Part shown: positions 17,985 through 27,019 of the stretch, piece after piece
How positions within the stretch are numbered: the first letter of the stretch is position 1
How the letters are laid out: each line of letters starts with the position of its first letter
Assembly: GCA_902547295.1 (NCBI GenBank)
Contig: CACCNJ010000005.1
Location: forward strand, 19,377 to 83,376
Origin: an uncultured SAR86 cluster bacterium
GTDB taxonomy: Bacteria; Pseudomonadota; Gammaproteobacteria; Magnimaribacterales; D2472
Direction of reading: 5' to 3'
Length of the DNA stretch: 64,000 nucleotides
Made by a program: the position numbers and the translations under genes
The notes under the pieces: generated by a model
Told to the model about the DNA's origin: nothing
The model's database searches: none
Seen by the model: the letters and a program-made list of their open reading frames with translations, nothing else

Positions 17985-19241
17985 CTATTTATTAAATATG
18001 TTTTTGTCTAAAAGTTCTTCTGAATTTGCAACAACGCACGCCACCGCTGCATCACCAGAAACATTTACTGATGTTCTTATCATGTCGAGAATTCTATCAA
18101 CCGCCAAGATTAATCCAATTGCATCAAGAGGAAGCCCTAATGAGCTCAAAATAAGAGCTAATGTAATAGTTCCAGCAGATGGGACAGCAGCTGCTCCAAT
18201 AGAAGCCACCATTGCAAGAAGAACTATTTGAATATATTCAATCATAGATAGATCTACACCAACAGTGCTTGCAATAAACATAGTTGCTAGGCCCTGCATA
18301 ATTGCAGTGCCATCCATGTTTATCGTCGCCCCAACAGGAATTACAAATGAGGAAACATCCTTTTTAACACCTAGTTCATCAGTTACTGTCCTAAGAGTTA
18401 CTGGAATAGTTGCTGCACTTGATGATGTTGTAAACGCAAACAAAGCAACGTTTCTCATTTTTTTAAAGAAAATAATTGGATTTAAATTAGCAAATATTTT
18501 TAGTACTAATGAATATGTAAAAAATAAATGAAACAGTAAAACAAAAATTAGTATCAAGACGTATTGAATTAAATCTCCAAAAATATTTAATCCGTTATCC
18601 ATTACATAACTACCCATCAAACAAAAAACACCAATAGGCGCAAAACTCATGATAATTAAAACTATCTTCATAAAAACTATATTTAATCTTTCAAAATTCT
18701 TAGAAAGATTATCAGTAAGATTGTCAGTAAGATTTAGAGCGATGCCAAACAAAATACTTATGAAAACAATTCCCAACATATTATTTTCAACAAAAGCTCC
18801 AAAAATATTATTAGGAAAAACTTTTAAAACAGTATCATATAAACTGGCTTCGCCTGAGGGTGCGTTAAATGATGTAACTTCACCTTCATATCCAGAAATG
18901 TTAAATGCCCATCCAAAAAATATTGCTATTACAACAGCAAAAGCGGTAGTTAATAAATAAAGCAGTACTGTTTTTGAGGCAATTGATCCAAGCTTAACCA
19001 TATTTGATAATGAAGAAATGCCAGAAACTAGAGAAAAGAAAACCAGAGGAACTACTATTAACAAAAGTAGGTTCTTGAAAATTTGTCCGCCTAAGTTAAA
19101 AAGATATTTTTCTATGCCTAGAAAAACCGATTGAGAAATTGAATCTTGAAAATAAAAGAAGATAGAAGCTAAAAGTACACCTGAGAACATGCCCACCAAA
19201 ACATTTCTTGTTAGATTTTTTGGAGGGTCTAATTGACTCAT
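17985..19241 (-). CDS. dicarboxylate/amino acid:cation symporter (DAACS family)
   Basis: A 418-aa inner-membrane transporter of the GltP/DctA family. It has about eight transmembrane helices, the serine-rich hairpin [13 protein letters not shown] near 266-278, and the cation/substrate segment [14 protein letters not shown] near 297-310. [12 protein letters not shown] near 350 is the second re-entrant loop. Likely substrates are glutamate, aspartate or C4-dicarboxylates; I cannot tell which. Its ATG overlaps the rubredoxin stop by 4 bp. Confidence 0.92.
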   Translation of the reverse strand: MSQLDPPKNLTRNVLVGMFSGVLLASIFFYFQDSISQSVFLGIEKYLFNLGGQIFKNLLLLIVVPLVFFSLVSGISSLSNMVKLGSIASKTVLLYLLTTAFAVVIAIFFGWAFNISGYEGEVTSFNAPSGEASLYDTVLKVFPNNIFGAFVENNMLGIVFISILFGIALNLTDNLTDNLSKNFERLNIVFMKIVLIIMSFAPIGVFCLMGSYVMDNGLNIFGDLIQYVLILIFVLLFHLFFTYSLVLKIFANLNPIIFFKKMRNVALFAFTTSSSAATIPVTLRTVTDELGVKKDVSSFVIPVGATINMDGTAIMQGLATMFIASTVGVDLSMIEYIQIVLLAMVASIGAAAVPSAGTITLALILSSLGLPLDAIGLILAVDRILDMIRTSVNVSGDAAVACVVANSEELLDKNIFNK

Positions 19242-19411
19242 GTTATCTCTATCATATCAAAATCTTCTTTACCGACACCACACTCTGGACATAACCAATC
19301 TTCGGGAACATCTTCCCATGCAGTTCCTGGCTCAATTCCATCATCAGGCCAACCTAATTCTTCATCATATATTAGTCCGCAGACAATACATTCCCATTTT
19401 TTATATTTCAT
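19238..19411 (-). CDS. rubredoxin
   Basis: A 57-aa protein with two Cys-x-x-Cys-Gly iron-binding knuckles: C8-x-x-C11-G12 and C41-x-x-C44-G45, with the conserved aromatic W6, Y15 and W39 and the [15 protein letters not shown] stretch of type I rubredoxins. It carries one iron and passes electrons between oxidoreductases. The start codon at 19409-19411 has no strong ribosome-binding site. The gene overlaps the symporter start by 4 bp. It is divergent from ubiC, a placement also seen in pseudomonads. Confidence 0.95.
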   Translation of the reverse strand: MKYKKWECIVCGLIYDEELGWPDDGIEPGTAWEDVPEDWLCPECGVGKEDFDMIEIT

Positions 19412-19481
19412 AAAGTGCTAAAAATTAAGTTATTTCGTTTATAACAAGGAGGCTATAATATCAGATTTAACCATTAAATTA

Positions 19482-19973
19482 ATGAAGCTAAAGCAAAAAT
19501 CTTCTTGGATAACTTATAAAGAAATGATGAATAAAGTCAAAAATGACTCTGTAAAGTCTTGGCTAACTGAAAATGGTCCAATTACAAAAAGAATTTCTGC
19601 AAATGAAGATTTCGAGTTAAGTTTAATACGTGACGAAATTGATAAAGTTGATGAAATGGATAAAAAATATTTAGATAACGAAGTTGGAGACATAAAGGTA
19701 AGAGAGGTTATCTTATTAGGCAACAAAATTCCTAAGGTTTTCGCTAAATCACTAATACCCGTTAATACCATTGAAAATGGATTTTCAAAACTAGGAAGTC
19801 TAGGAACGAAACCTTTGGGAGACATCTTATTTGAAAAAAATATATTTAATAAGATTGAAGTTATTTATTCTACTTTCTCAGATGAAATTAGTATATTTTG
19901 GGGCAGAAAAACAAAGTACTTAGTTAAGAGCCTTCCCTTTTCAGTCATGGAAATTTTTTTAATAGAAGAATGA
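19482..19973 (+). CDS. ubiC: chorismate pyruvate-lyase
   Basis: UbiC makes 4-hydroxybenzoate and pyruvate from chorismate, the first committed step of ubiquinone synthesis. The 163-aa protein shows VREVILLGNKIPKVFAKSLIP near 73-93 with the substrate-binding Arg, the LGTKPLGDILF stretch near 106-116, and the C-terminal glutamate segment MEIFLIEE. It overlaps ubiA by 4 bp, so consecutive enzymes are coupled. Confidence 0.93.
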   Translation: MKLKQKSSWITYKEMMNKVKNDSVKSWLTENGPITKRISANEDFELSLIRDEIDKVDEMDKKYLDNEVGDIKVREVILLGNKIPKVFAKSLIPVNTIENGFSKLGSLGTKPLGDILFEKNIFNKIEVIYSTFSDEISIFWGRKTKYLVKSLPFSVMEIFLIEE

Positions 19974-20824
19974 AAAATAAAATGTACTCTTTTGTAAAGA
20001 TTGCAAGACTTGATAAGCCGATAGGTATTTATCTTTTGCTTTGGCCATCTTTATTAGGGTATGTGTTAGCAGGAATAAATTCAGAACTTGAGTTTAAAAA
20101 CTTTCTAATCGTGGTCTTTGGCTCTATCTTAGTTCGATCTTGTGGCTGTGTTATTAATGATATTAGTGACTATAAGATAGATAAGCTTGTAAAAAGAACT
20201 TTAAACAGGCCTCTCGCATTGGGTTCAATTTCTTTAATTGAAGCTTGGTTATTTTTCCTAGCCTTAAGCGTTATGTCATTGTTGCTTTTATTTGAAACAA
20301 ATTCTCTTACTATAAAGATCTCTATATTTTTTGCTATTTTAATAATTTTGTACCCTCTTACAAAAAGATTCTTTGTTGCGCCACAGTTCATTCTTGGAAT
20401 TACATTTGGATCTGGTTCAATTATTGCTTATTCACTTGAATCGAATATCTTCTCTATGTCACTAGCGATTTTATATTCTGGAATAATTGCATGGATAATA
20501 AGTTTTGATACCTACTACGCTATGGAAGATAAAAATGATGACGAACAGATAGGTGTAAATTCTACAGCAATTTTATGGGGCAATAATTCAATAATATATT
20601 CGAAAATACTTCATATATTCTTTTACATGTGTCTTTTAACTGTAGGATTGATTAATAGTTTTTCATACCTTTTTTTCTTGTTCTTTTTCATACTCATATA
20701 TCTTTTTTTTCATCAGTCAAAAATTATCAAAGAAGAGAAATATATCGAAGCATTTAAAATTAATAATTGGGTTGGTATTGTGGCTCTTGCTAGTTTTACA
20801 TTTGAAATAATTTACTTGGGTTAG
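19970..20824 (+). CDS. ubiA: 4-hydroxybenzoate polyprenyltransferase
   Basis: UbiA attaches the polyprenyl tail to 4-hydroxybenzoate in the inner membrane. The 284-aa protein has about eight or nine helices. The first aspartate motif is NDISDYKID at about 63-71 inside RSCGCVINDISDYKIDK, and the second is the DTYYAMEDKNDD loop near 181-192. Start overlaps ubiC. Confidence 0.95.
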   Translation: MKNKMYSFVKIARLDKPIGIYLLLWPSLLGYVLAGINSELEFKNFLIVVFGSILVRSCGCVINDISDYKIDKLVKRTLNRPLALGSISLIEAWLFFLALSVMSLLLLFETNSLTIKISIFFAILIILYPLTKRFFVAPQFILGITFGSGSIIAYSLESNIFSMSLAILYSGIIAWIISFDTYYAMEDKNDDEQIGVNSTAILWGNNSIIYSKILHIFFYMCLLTVGLINSFSYLFFLFFFILIYLFFHQSKIIKEEKYIEAFKINNWVGIVALASFTFEIIYLG

Positions 20825-21961
20825 ATGAGTACTAATTTAAATTTTGTTGATAATTTTGATTCAATAGATGAAGCTCAGTTTAGTAAATTAATACGAAAGA
20901 ATGATGCTCCTTTTATACAATATTCTTTTTTAAAGGCACTTGAAAATTCAGGGTGTGTTGGAAGAGACTTGGGCTGGACTCCCAAACATCTTGTGAAATC
21001 AAATGAAAATGTTTTAAGTGGTTTCATGCCAATGTACATAAAAAATAATAGTCATGGTGAGTTCGTTTTTGATCACTCATGGTCATATGCATTAAATAGA
21101 GCGGGAAGAAATTATTATCCTAAATTGCTTACTGCTATACCCTTTACCCCATGTGAGACTAGAAAAATTATCACTGAATCAGATGCAAATGAATATGTTG
21201 AGAAAATAATTGAATTTATGGAAGAAAAAAATATTGAATCTTGGCATGTTCTCTACCCAGATGCAGATTTAAAAGAATTATTTCTTGAAAATAAACTTAT
21301 AGAACGTTTTGGGTATAAATTTATATGGAAAAATAAACAATATGAGACATTTAATGACTACCTAAATATCTTTAAATCAAGACAAAGAAAAAATATTAAA
21401 AATGAAAGAAAAAAAATATCTGACTTAAATATTACTTTCCAAATAAAAGAAAGTGACTCTTTGACACTTGAAGACTGGGAAGAATTTTTTAAATTTTATA
21501 AAAATACATATGAAGAAAGGTTACAAAGACCCTATCTAAATATCGATTTCTTTAAAGAAATTCATAAATTCAAAAAAATCCTTAAGCCTGTTATTTTTTT
21601 TGCAGTGCATGATGATAAAAAAATAGCTGGATCATTGTGTTTCATTGGTAATGACACCCTATATGGACGGCATTGGGGATCTTCTTTCAACATTGACTCA
21701 CTTCATTTTGAAACCTGTTTTTATCAAGGTATAGAATTTTGTATTGATAAAAAAATAAATTACTTTGATCCTGGTGTTCAAGGTGAACATAAAATAAGAA
21801 GAGGATTTGAGCCAATAAGGACTAGCTCATTCCACTACATAAAAGAAAATGATTTTAGAAATGCCATAATTGAATTTTGTGAGAAAGAGGAAGTTGAAAT
21901 TAATAGATATCTCAAAGCATGTGAGAGATATACACCTTTTAATAAAGAATATAAAATTTAA
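20825..21961 (+). CDS. FemAB/GNAT-like peptidogalycan-type acyltransferase (DUF482)
   Basis: A 378-aa protein of the COG3146/DUF482 family, which has a GNAT-like fold related to FemAB aminoacyl transferases. Visible marks are FIQYSFLKALENSGCVG near 30-46, HSWSYALNRAGRNYYPKL near 84-101, the RQRKNIKNERKK basic stretch near 186, and YGRHWGS plus ETCFYQGIEFCI near 278-305. Function in bacteria is unproven despite the inherited peptidogalycan name. Starts directly at the end of ubiA. Confidence 0.8.
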   Translation: MSTNLNFVDNFDSIDEAQFSKLIRKNDAPFIQYSFLKALENSGCVGRDLGWTPKHLVKSNENVLSGFMPMYIKNNSHGEFVFDHSWSYALNRAGRNYYPKLLTAIPFTPCETRKIITESDANEYVEKIIEFMEEKNIESWHVLYPDADLKELFLENKLIERFGYKFIWKNKQYETFNDYLNIFKSRQRKNIKNERKKISDLNITFQIKESDSLTLEDWEEFFKFYKNTYEERLQRPYLNIDFFKEIHKFKKILKPVIFFAVHDDKKIAGSLCFIGNDTLYGRHWGSSFNIDSLHFETCFYQGIEFCIDKKINYFDPGVQGEHKIRRGFEPIRTSSFHYIKENDFRNAIIEFCEKEEVEINRYLKACERYTPFNKEYKI

Positions 21962-21963
21962 GA

Positions 21964-22386
21964 ATGATTAAATCTTTACCAAAAACAAGTCATCAGTTAG
22001 CTGTGTGCGAAGCTAACTTTTTGCGGTTAAAGAAAATCCTAAATAATTTTTCTGTGAATAAATATTTGTTTGAAACAATTAATCCTGACTCTTCATCTAA
22101 TCCAATATCCTTTAGCGTAATTCATAGAACAAAACATACATTAATAATTGAAGCTAAGCAGAAAATTAAATTAAAAAAGATGGAAAGTCTTATCATCAGA
22201 ATACAAATTTCTTTAGATGCTAAATTAGCTGAAGTTATATCTTTTCAAGGGGAGAGAGCAGTTCCATATTTTATGAAAGTTCTTAAAACGCAATCACGTG
22301 ATGAAAAAATACAACAAAATAGATTCTTAACTGAATGGCTGGAGAACATTTTTGCAAATGGAATAAATCCTCAAATTAAGATTTGA
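21964..22386 (+). CDS. yqiB: DUF1249 protein YqiB
   Basis: A 140-aa protein of the DUF1249 family (YqiB). The recognisable block is CEANFLRLKKIL near 19-30, and EVISFQGERAVPYFM near 87-101 is shared with E. coli YqiB. E. coli has yqiB and yqiA close together upstream of parE; here they are directly adjacent, with the stop codon of this gene overlapping the yqiA start. Its biochemical role is unknown. Confidence 0.85.
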   Translation: MIKSLPKTSHQLAVCEANFLRLKKILNNFSVNKYLFETINPDSSSNPISFSVIHRTKHTLIIEAKQKIKLKKMESLIIRIQISLDAKLAEVISFQGERAVPYFMKVLKTQSRDEKIQQNRFLTEWLENIFANGINPQIKI

Positions 22387-22958
22387 TGGTAAAAACAATT
22401 TTATATTTTCATGGATTTGCCTCTTCTTCAGATTCAGATAAAGCAAAAATTATTAAGAGTTACATATCAAAAATTTCCAAAAAAATAAAAATATTTACTC
22501 CAGATCTTAGCAATAATTTTAAAGAAGCAAATAATCAGATAACAAAACTCATTGAAGAGAATGAAAAAGATTTTGTATTCATGGGAAGTTCTTTGGGTGG
22601 ATACTATGCAAATTTTTTTGGAAGCATTAATAAATCAAAAGTTATCTTAATTAATCCAGCTATTCCTCCATTAAAAGGTTTTGAAGAATACCTTGGTGAA
22701 AATGAAAATTATTCGACTGGAGAAAAATTTATAGTTACCAAAGATGATATAAAATTTTTAAGATCACTTGTAACAAAAAAATTTAATAATCAAAAAAATA
22801 CATTAGTCTTTCTAGAATCCGGAGATGAAGTTCTTAATTATGTTGAGGCTGCTAAATACTTTTTAGGGTCAAATATAGATATAACATATGGTGGAAGTCA
22901 TTCATATGAATCCATTACAAATAAACTAGAAAAAATTGTCAGATTTATAAATATTTAA
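22386..22958 (+). CDS. yqiA: YqiA-type esterase (alpha/beta hydrolase)
   Basis: A 190-aa small alpha/beta hydrolase. ILYFHGFASSSDSDKA near 5-20 is the oxyanion-side motif, GSSLGGYYA near 67-75 contains the nucleophilic serine, and the final HSY near 173 supplies the histidine. E. coli YqiA hydrolyses short acyl esters. I use ATG at 22386, which overlaps the yqiB stop as TGATG, in place of the TTG one codon earlier. Confidence 0.88.
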   Translation: MVKTILYFHGFASSSDSDKAKIIKSYISKISKKIKIFTPDLSNNFKEANNQITKLIEENEKDFVFMGSSLGGYYANFFGSINKSKVILINPAIPPLKGFEEYLGENENYSTGEKFIVTKDDIKFLRSLVTKKFNNQKNTLVFLESGDEVLNYVEAAKYFLGSNIDITYGGSHSYESITNKLEKIVRFINI

Positions 22959-22993
22959 TTTATTGAACTGAAATTGAACATAAAACTTCCTTT

Positions 22994-23010
22994 TGCACAG
23001 AATTAATGCA
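22994..23010 (+). promoter_or_regulatory. NtrC-like operator upstream of the type II glutamine synthetase
   Basis: The 143-bp gap before glnA holds a 17-bp dyad TGCAC-N7-ATGCA, one mismatch from the NtrC half-site pair TGCAC-N7-GTGCA. Further GTGCA and TGCAT half-sites occur at 23028-23032 and 23048-23052. The gene pair ntrB-ntrC follows glnA. No -24/-12 GG-N10-GC element is present on the plus strand; a TATAAT at 23063-23068 lacks a good -35. This is a pattern match only. Confidence 0.35.
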
Positions 23011-23101
23011 TAATATTACCTATATTAGTGCAAATATATCAATTTAATGCATTAGTAGTATATATAATCAAAATTAAAATTTACATTTGTAGGAGAAATA
23101 A

Positions 23102-24073
23102 ATGAAAACATACGAATATATTTGGCTTGATGGTTATCAACCTGAGCCATCGATGAGAAGTAAAGTTAAAGCGACTAGGGATGAAACACCGCCTGAATGG
23201 TCCTTTGATGGATCTTCAACTCAACAAGCAGAGGGAGGAAGTTCAGACTGTCTACTATTACCAGTTCAAACATATGAAAATCCAAATGGGCATGATTTAG
23301 TTATGACACAAGTTCAAGCAGCTGATCACACTACTCATCCATCAAATTTTAGAGCAGCTGCAGCCGAAGTTGTCACAGATGAATGGTGGTTTGGATTTGA
23401 ACAGGAATACTTTTTTACTGATCCTGAAACTGGTGAACCATTGGGATGGGAAAATGGAGAGCCTGGTCCTCAAGGTCCATACTATTGTGCGGTTGGAGCT
23501 GGAAATGTTTCTGGAAGAGAAGTTTCTGATGCTCACCTAATGGCTTGCTTAGATCTAGGAATAGAATTAACTGGAACTAATGCTGAAGTTGCAATAGGTC
23601 AATGGGAATATCAATGTTTTGGTAAAGGTATCAAAGCTGCCGATGATCTATGGGTAAGTCGATACATGCTGTATAAGATTGCTGAAGAGTTTGGTGTTGG
23701 TGTAAATATCCATCCAAAGCCAAAAACTGGTGATTGGAATGGATCAGGGATGCATACAAACTTTTCAAATGAAGCTATGCGAACTGGTGGAAGTGAAGAA
23801 CTCTACTCATCAATTTGCGATAAGCTTGGTGAAGTTCATGAAGAAGGTATTTCATCATATGGCTCTGACAATGATATGAGACTTACTGGATTACATGAAA
23901 CTCAAAGCATTGAAAAATTTTCATATGGTGTGAGTGACAGAGGTGCCAGTATAAGAATACCTGTTGCTACAGTTGAGAATGGCTGGAACGGATATCTTGA
24001 AGATAGAAGGCCAGCTTCAAACGCTGATCCATATAAAATCCTATCTCATATAGTAGGAACGCTTACAAAGTAA
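23102..24073 (+). CDS. type II (eukaryote-like) glutamine synthetase
   Basis: The enzyme makes glutamine from glutamate, ammonia and ATP. At 323 aa it is far shorter than type I GlnA (about 470) and shows GSII motifs: WSFDGSSTQQAEGGSSDC near 33-50, FGFEQEYFF-type metal site (here WFGFEQEYFF) near 97-106, GQWEYQ near 166, GSGMHTNFS near 214-222 and the IRIP region near 280. GSII lacks the adenylylation tyrosine loop of type I enzymes, so GlnE control should not apply. It occupies the usual glnA position before ntrB-ntrC. AGGAG at 23092-23096 supports the start. A hairpin follows its stop. Confidence 0.93.
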   Translation: MKTYEYIWLDGYQPEPSMRSKVKATRDETPPEWSFDGSSTQQAEGGSSDCLLLPVQTYENPNGHDLVMTQVQAADHTTHPSNFRAAAAEVVTDEWWFGFEQEYFFTDPETGEPLGWENGEPGPQGPYYCAVGAGNVSGREVSDAHLMACLDLGIELTGTNAEVAIGQWEYQCFGKGIKAADDLWVSRYMLYKIAEEFGVGVNIHPKPKTGDWNGSGMHTNFSNEAMRTGGSEELYSSICDKLGEVHEEGISSYGSDNDMRLTGLHETQSIEKFSYGVSDRGASIRIPVATVENGWNGYLEDRRPASNADPYKILSHIVGTLTK

Positions 24074-24084
24074 ATAATTTTATT

Positions 24085-24119
24085 ATCTGCCTCATAAAAA
24101 ATATATGAGGCAGATTTTA
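24085..24119 (+). terminator. terminator or attenuator between glutamine synthetase and ntrB
   Basis: A perfect 12-bp stem: ATCTGCCTCATA at 24085-24096 pairs with TATGAGGCAGAT at 24104-24115 around a 7-nt loop, followed by TTTTAT. It fills the 51-bp gap between the glutamine synthetase and ntrB, so ntrBC expression would be reduced relative to glnA, as in enteric bacteria. Confidence 0.8.
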
Positions 24120-24124
24120 TAGAT

Positions 24125-25204
24125 ATGAAGATAAGCAAATCAGAATTAAATTTCCTGAATCAGTTAACCACTGAGATAATTATTTTAGACAAAGAATACA
24201 GAATCATTTGGTTGAATGACTCTGCTTTGAATAAAGGCTGGGTAATTGACTCCAATAAAGATAAAAATCTTATTTCACTTCAACTATCTGAGGAGACTGC
24301 AGCATCTGTAATAAAATTACTAAATAAATCAGTGGATAAAGGAAGCTCTCAAACTAGAAGAGATTTTCCATTAAAAACCACTAAAGATAAAAAACGAGAA
24401 ATTGATTTTACAGTAAGGTTTATTAATTCTTATGACTGTATCTTAATTGAGATCTCATGTGTCGATAATCTTAATAAAATTATTGATTCAACTAAAACCT
24501 TTTCAACTCAAAAGATTGCAGCTAATCTTGCGAGAACCCTTGCCCATGAAGTAAAGAATCCCCTATCAGGTATTAAAGGAAGTGCACAAATCTTAGATAA
24601 AAAGCTTACAGATGATTATTCATCTAAATTTTTAAAAATCATTATTGATGAAACAGATAGATTAAACTCAATAGTAACGAAAATTCTTACTCCTCCATCA
24701 AAGCCAAACCTAAGTCTTTTTAACATTCATTCTGCACTTGAGCAGGTATATGCTCTTGTGAAGGCAGATAAAAAAAATATTAAATTTATCAGAGATTATG
24801 ATCCAAGTATTCCTAAGATTAACGGTGATGAAAATCTTTTTGTTCAAGCAATTTTAAATATTGTTAAAAATGCTCAACAAGCAATTGAAAACGAAGATGA
24901 TCCCTCGATCACAATAAAATCAAGAATTCAATATGGTAGGCCTGTAAATGGAACCGTCTATCCAACAATATGCTCTATAGATATTATTGACAATGGGCCT
25001 GGTATTCCTAATGAAATACATGATCAGGTTTTCTTTCCAATGGTATCTGTTAAAGAAAATGGCTCCGGTCTTGGCTTAACAATTGCTCAAGACATTATAA
25101 GAATTCATGGAGGTGGAATAATTTTTTCATCTAACCCCGGCGATACAGTTTTTTCAATTCAAATCCCTATAAAGGTTGCGGATAAGGAGTCTAAAATTGC
25201 ATAG
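24125..25204 (+). CDS. ntrB: nitrogen-regulation sensor histidine kinase NtrB
   Basis: NtrB phosphorylates or dephosphorylates NtrC according to nitrogen status, normally through PII. The 359-aa cytoplasmic protein has a PAS domain at about 10-115, the phosphoacceptor H141 in TLAHEVKNPLSGIKGSAQIL, an N-box IVKNAQQAIEN near 250, and G-boxes DNGPGIP and GSGLGLTIAQD near 290-325. There are no membrane helices, as expected. ATG at 24125 lies 5 bp after the hairpin. The 3' end overlaps ntrC. Confidence 0.95.
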   Translation: MKISKSELNFLNQLTTEIIILDKEYRIIWLNDSALNKGWVIDSNKDKNLISLQLSEETAASVIKLLNKSVDKGSSQTRRDFPLKTTKDKKREIDFTVRFINSYDCILIEISCVDNLNKIIDSTKTFSTQKIAANLARTLAHEVKNPLSGIKGSAQILDKKLTDDYSSKFLKIIIDETDRLNSIVTKILTPPSKPNLSLFNIHSALEQVYALVKADKKNIKFIRDYDPSIPKINGDENLFVQAILNIVKNAQQAIENEDDPSITIKSRIQYGRPVNGTVYPTICSIDIIDNGPGIPNEIHDQVFFPMVSVKENGSGLGLTIAQDIIRIHGGGIIFSSNPGDTVFSIQIPIKVADKESKIA

Positions 25205-26573
25205 CATATGGGTGGCAGACGATGACGAGGCAATAAGACTAATTCTAGAAGAAAGTCTCACAAGCTCAGGCTTTGAAACAAAAAGTTTTTCATCTGGAGA
25301 AGAATTAATAAAAGAATTAGATGCTTCTCAACCAGATTTAATAATTACCGATGTGCAAATGCCAGGTATGCTTGGTTATGACCTTCTTAAGCATATAAAT
25401 AATAATTACGAAGATATTCCTGTGATTATTATGACAGCTTTTGCTGACATGCAAGCAGCAGTAGAATCTTTCGGAGGTGGTGCATTTGAATATTTACCAA
25501 AACCATTTGATTTAGAAGAAGCTACTGAAATAATAAATAGAGCACTTGAAGATAAACCAAAAACAAAAGGTTTAAAAAAAGATAATAAGTTAGACATCAT
25601 TGGTGAATCTCATGCAATGCAAAATGTTTTTAGAGCAATTGGAAAATTATCAACTACAATTGCGACGGTTCTAATTCAAGGTGAGTCTGGTACAGGTAAA
25701 GAGTTAATTGCTAAATCACTCCATAAGAATAGTCCAAGATATGACATGCCATTTATTGCTCTTAACATGGCAGACATTCCAAAAGAACTAGTTGAGTCAG
25801 AACTTTTTGGACATGAGAAAGGTTCATTTACTGGGGCAGTTGACAAAAGAATTGGTAGATTTGAGCAAGCAAATGGAGGAACGCTTTTTCTTGATGAAAT
25901 TGGAGATATGCCACTAGATTCGCAAACAAGGCTTTTAAGAGTATTGTCAAATAAAGAGTTTTATAGAGTTGGTGGAGATAAACCTATAAAAGTAGACGTA
26001 AGAATTATTGCTGCAACACACCAAAATCTTAATAACCTAGTTTCTCAAAAAAACTTTAGAGAAGATCTTTTCTATAGACTAAATGTTATCAAAATTGACG
26101 TGCCGCCTCTTAGAGACAGAATTGAGGACATAACAGATTTATCAAAGTATTTCTTGAAAAACTACTCTGATTCACTAGACGAAGATTTAAAAGTTGTCAC
26201 TGAAGATGCTATGAATTTAATGAAAAAGTATGATTGGCCGGGAAATGTTAGACAGTTAGAAAATATTTGTTACTGGCTAACTTTAATGTCTCCTTCACAA
26301 AATGTTAAATCTCAGGATCTTCCTTCAGAAATAAAGGAGTTTGAAGTTACTGATATTCCATCATCTTCATGGGAGGATGGAATGCAAAACTGGCTTAAGA
26401 ATGTATCAATGAATATTGACTCAGGTTTATCTGAAATAGCAATTACAAAAATTGAGAAAATGTTAATTAAGACTGCTTTAGAAAGATCAAATGGCAAAAA
26501 GAATGATGCAGCTCAAATTTTAGGATGGGGAAGAAATACACTTTCAAAGAAAATGAAAGAACATGGCATTTAA
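25197..26573 (+). CDS. ntrC: nitrogen-regulation response regulator NtrC (sigma-54 activator)
   Basis: NtrC activates sigma-54 promoters under nitrogen limitation. The 458-aa protein has a receiver domain with the D9-D10 pair and phosphoacceptor D52. The AAA+ domain has Walker A GESGTGKE at 162-169, the sigma-54 loop GSFTGA at 209-214 (Ser in place of Ala of GAFTGA) and GGTLFLDEIGDM. The C-terminus is a Fis-type helix-turn-helix ending in GWGRNTLSKKMKEHGI. I choose TTG at 25197 because AAGGAG at 25184-25189 lies 7 bp ahead and the protein then starts with the normal MHSIWVADDDEAI. It overlaps the ntrB stop by 8 bp. Confidence 0.94.
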   Translation: MHSIWVADDDEAIRLILEESLTSSGFETKSFSSGEELIKELDASQPDLIITDVQMPGMLGYDLLKHINNNYEDIPVIIMTAFADMQAAVESFGGGAFEYLPKPFDLEEATEIINRALEDKPKTKGLKKDNKLDIIGESHAMQNVFRAIGKLSTTIATVLIQGESGTGKELIAKSLHKNSPRYDMPFIALNMADIPKELVESELFGHEKGSFTGAVDKRIGRFEQANGGTLFLDEIGDMPLDSQTRLLRVLSNKEFYRVGGDKPIKVDVRIIAATHQNLNNLVSQKNFREDLFYRLNVIKIDVPPLRDRIEDITDLSKYFLKNYSDSLDEDLKVVTEDAMNLMKKYDWPGNVRQLENICYWLTLMSPSQNVKSQDLPSEIKEFEVTDIPSSSWEDGMQNWLKNVSMNIDSGLSEIAITKIEKMLIKTALERSNGKKNDAAQILGWGRNTLSKKMKEHGI

Positions 26574-26974
26574 ACCAATGGAAGATTGCTCATTTTCCAC
26601 TCATTAATACCCCCTCTTAAAATAAAAATATCTTTTAACCCCTCTTTCTTTAATGTTTCGCCCGCATTGGTAGACGAACTTCCCGTTTCACATACTAACA
26701 CTACAGATTTTGTAGAATTAATAATTTCATTTGATCTTCTTGAAACATCATTTACAGGAATATTAATTGATGCTGTTATATGACCGGAATTAAAAGCTTC
26801 AGAACTTCTAAGATCAACAATTAATGCCTGATCTTGGTTTGAAAGACTAATTAATGATTGGCAAGATATTTTTGTTCCACCTTTTTTAGAATTTGATATA
26901 AAAAATAGTATAAGAATAATTACAAGAGGTACTGAAAAATAAAAATGTTCTATTAAAAAATTAATTAGTTCCAT
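26570..26974 (-). CDS. membrane-anchored rhodanese-like protein (YibN type)
   Basis: A 134-aa protein with one N-terminal helix at about 9-27 and a rhodanese domain at about 40-130. The domain shows VDLRSSEAFNSGHI near 55-68 and the active-site loop VCETGSSS near 95 with the persulfide cysteine. Such proteins move sulfane sulfur. E. coli yibN lies beside a phosphoglycerate mutase gene, and here gpmA is divergent just upstream, though it is a different mutase family. It is convergent with ntrC and overlaps its 3' end by 4 bp. Confidence 0.85.
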   Translation of the reverse strand: MELINFLIEHFYFSVPLVIILILFFISNSKKGGTKISCQSLISLSNQDQALIVDLRSSEAFNSGHITASINIPVNDVSRRSNEIINSTKSVVLVCETGSSSTNAGETLKKEGLKDIFILRGGINEWKMSNLPLV

Positions 26975-27019
26975 ATGTGTATTATCTATTAAAATGGAAG
27001 ATATTAATAAAAAATATAA

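Noticed and set aside
22959..23101. Sigma-54 promoter before the glutamine synthetase
   Set aside because: No GG-N10-GC pair on the plus strand in this gap.
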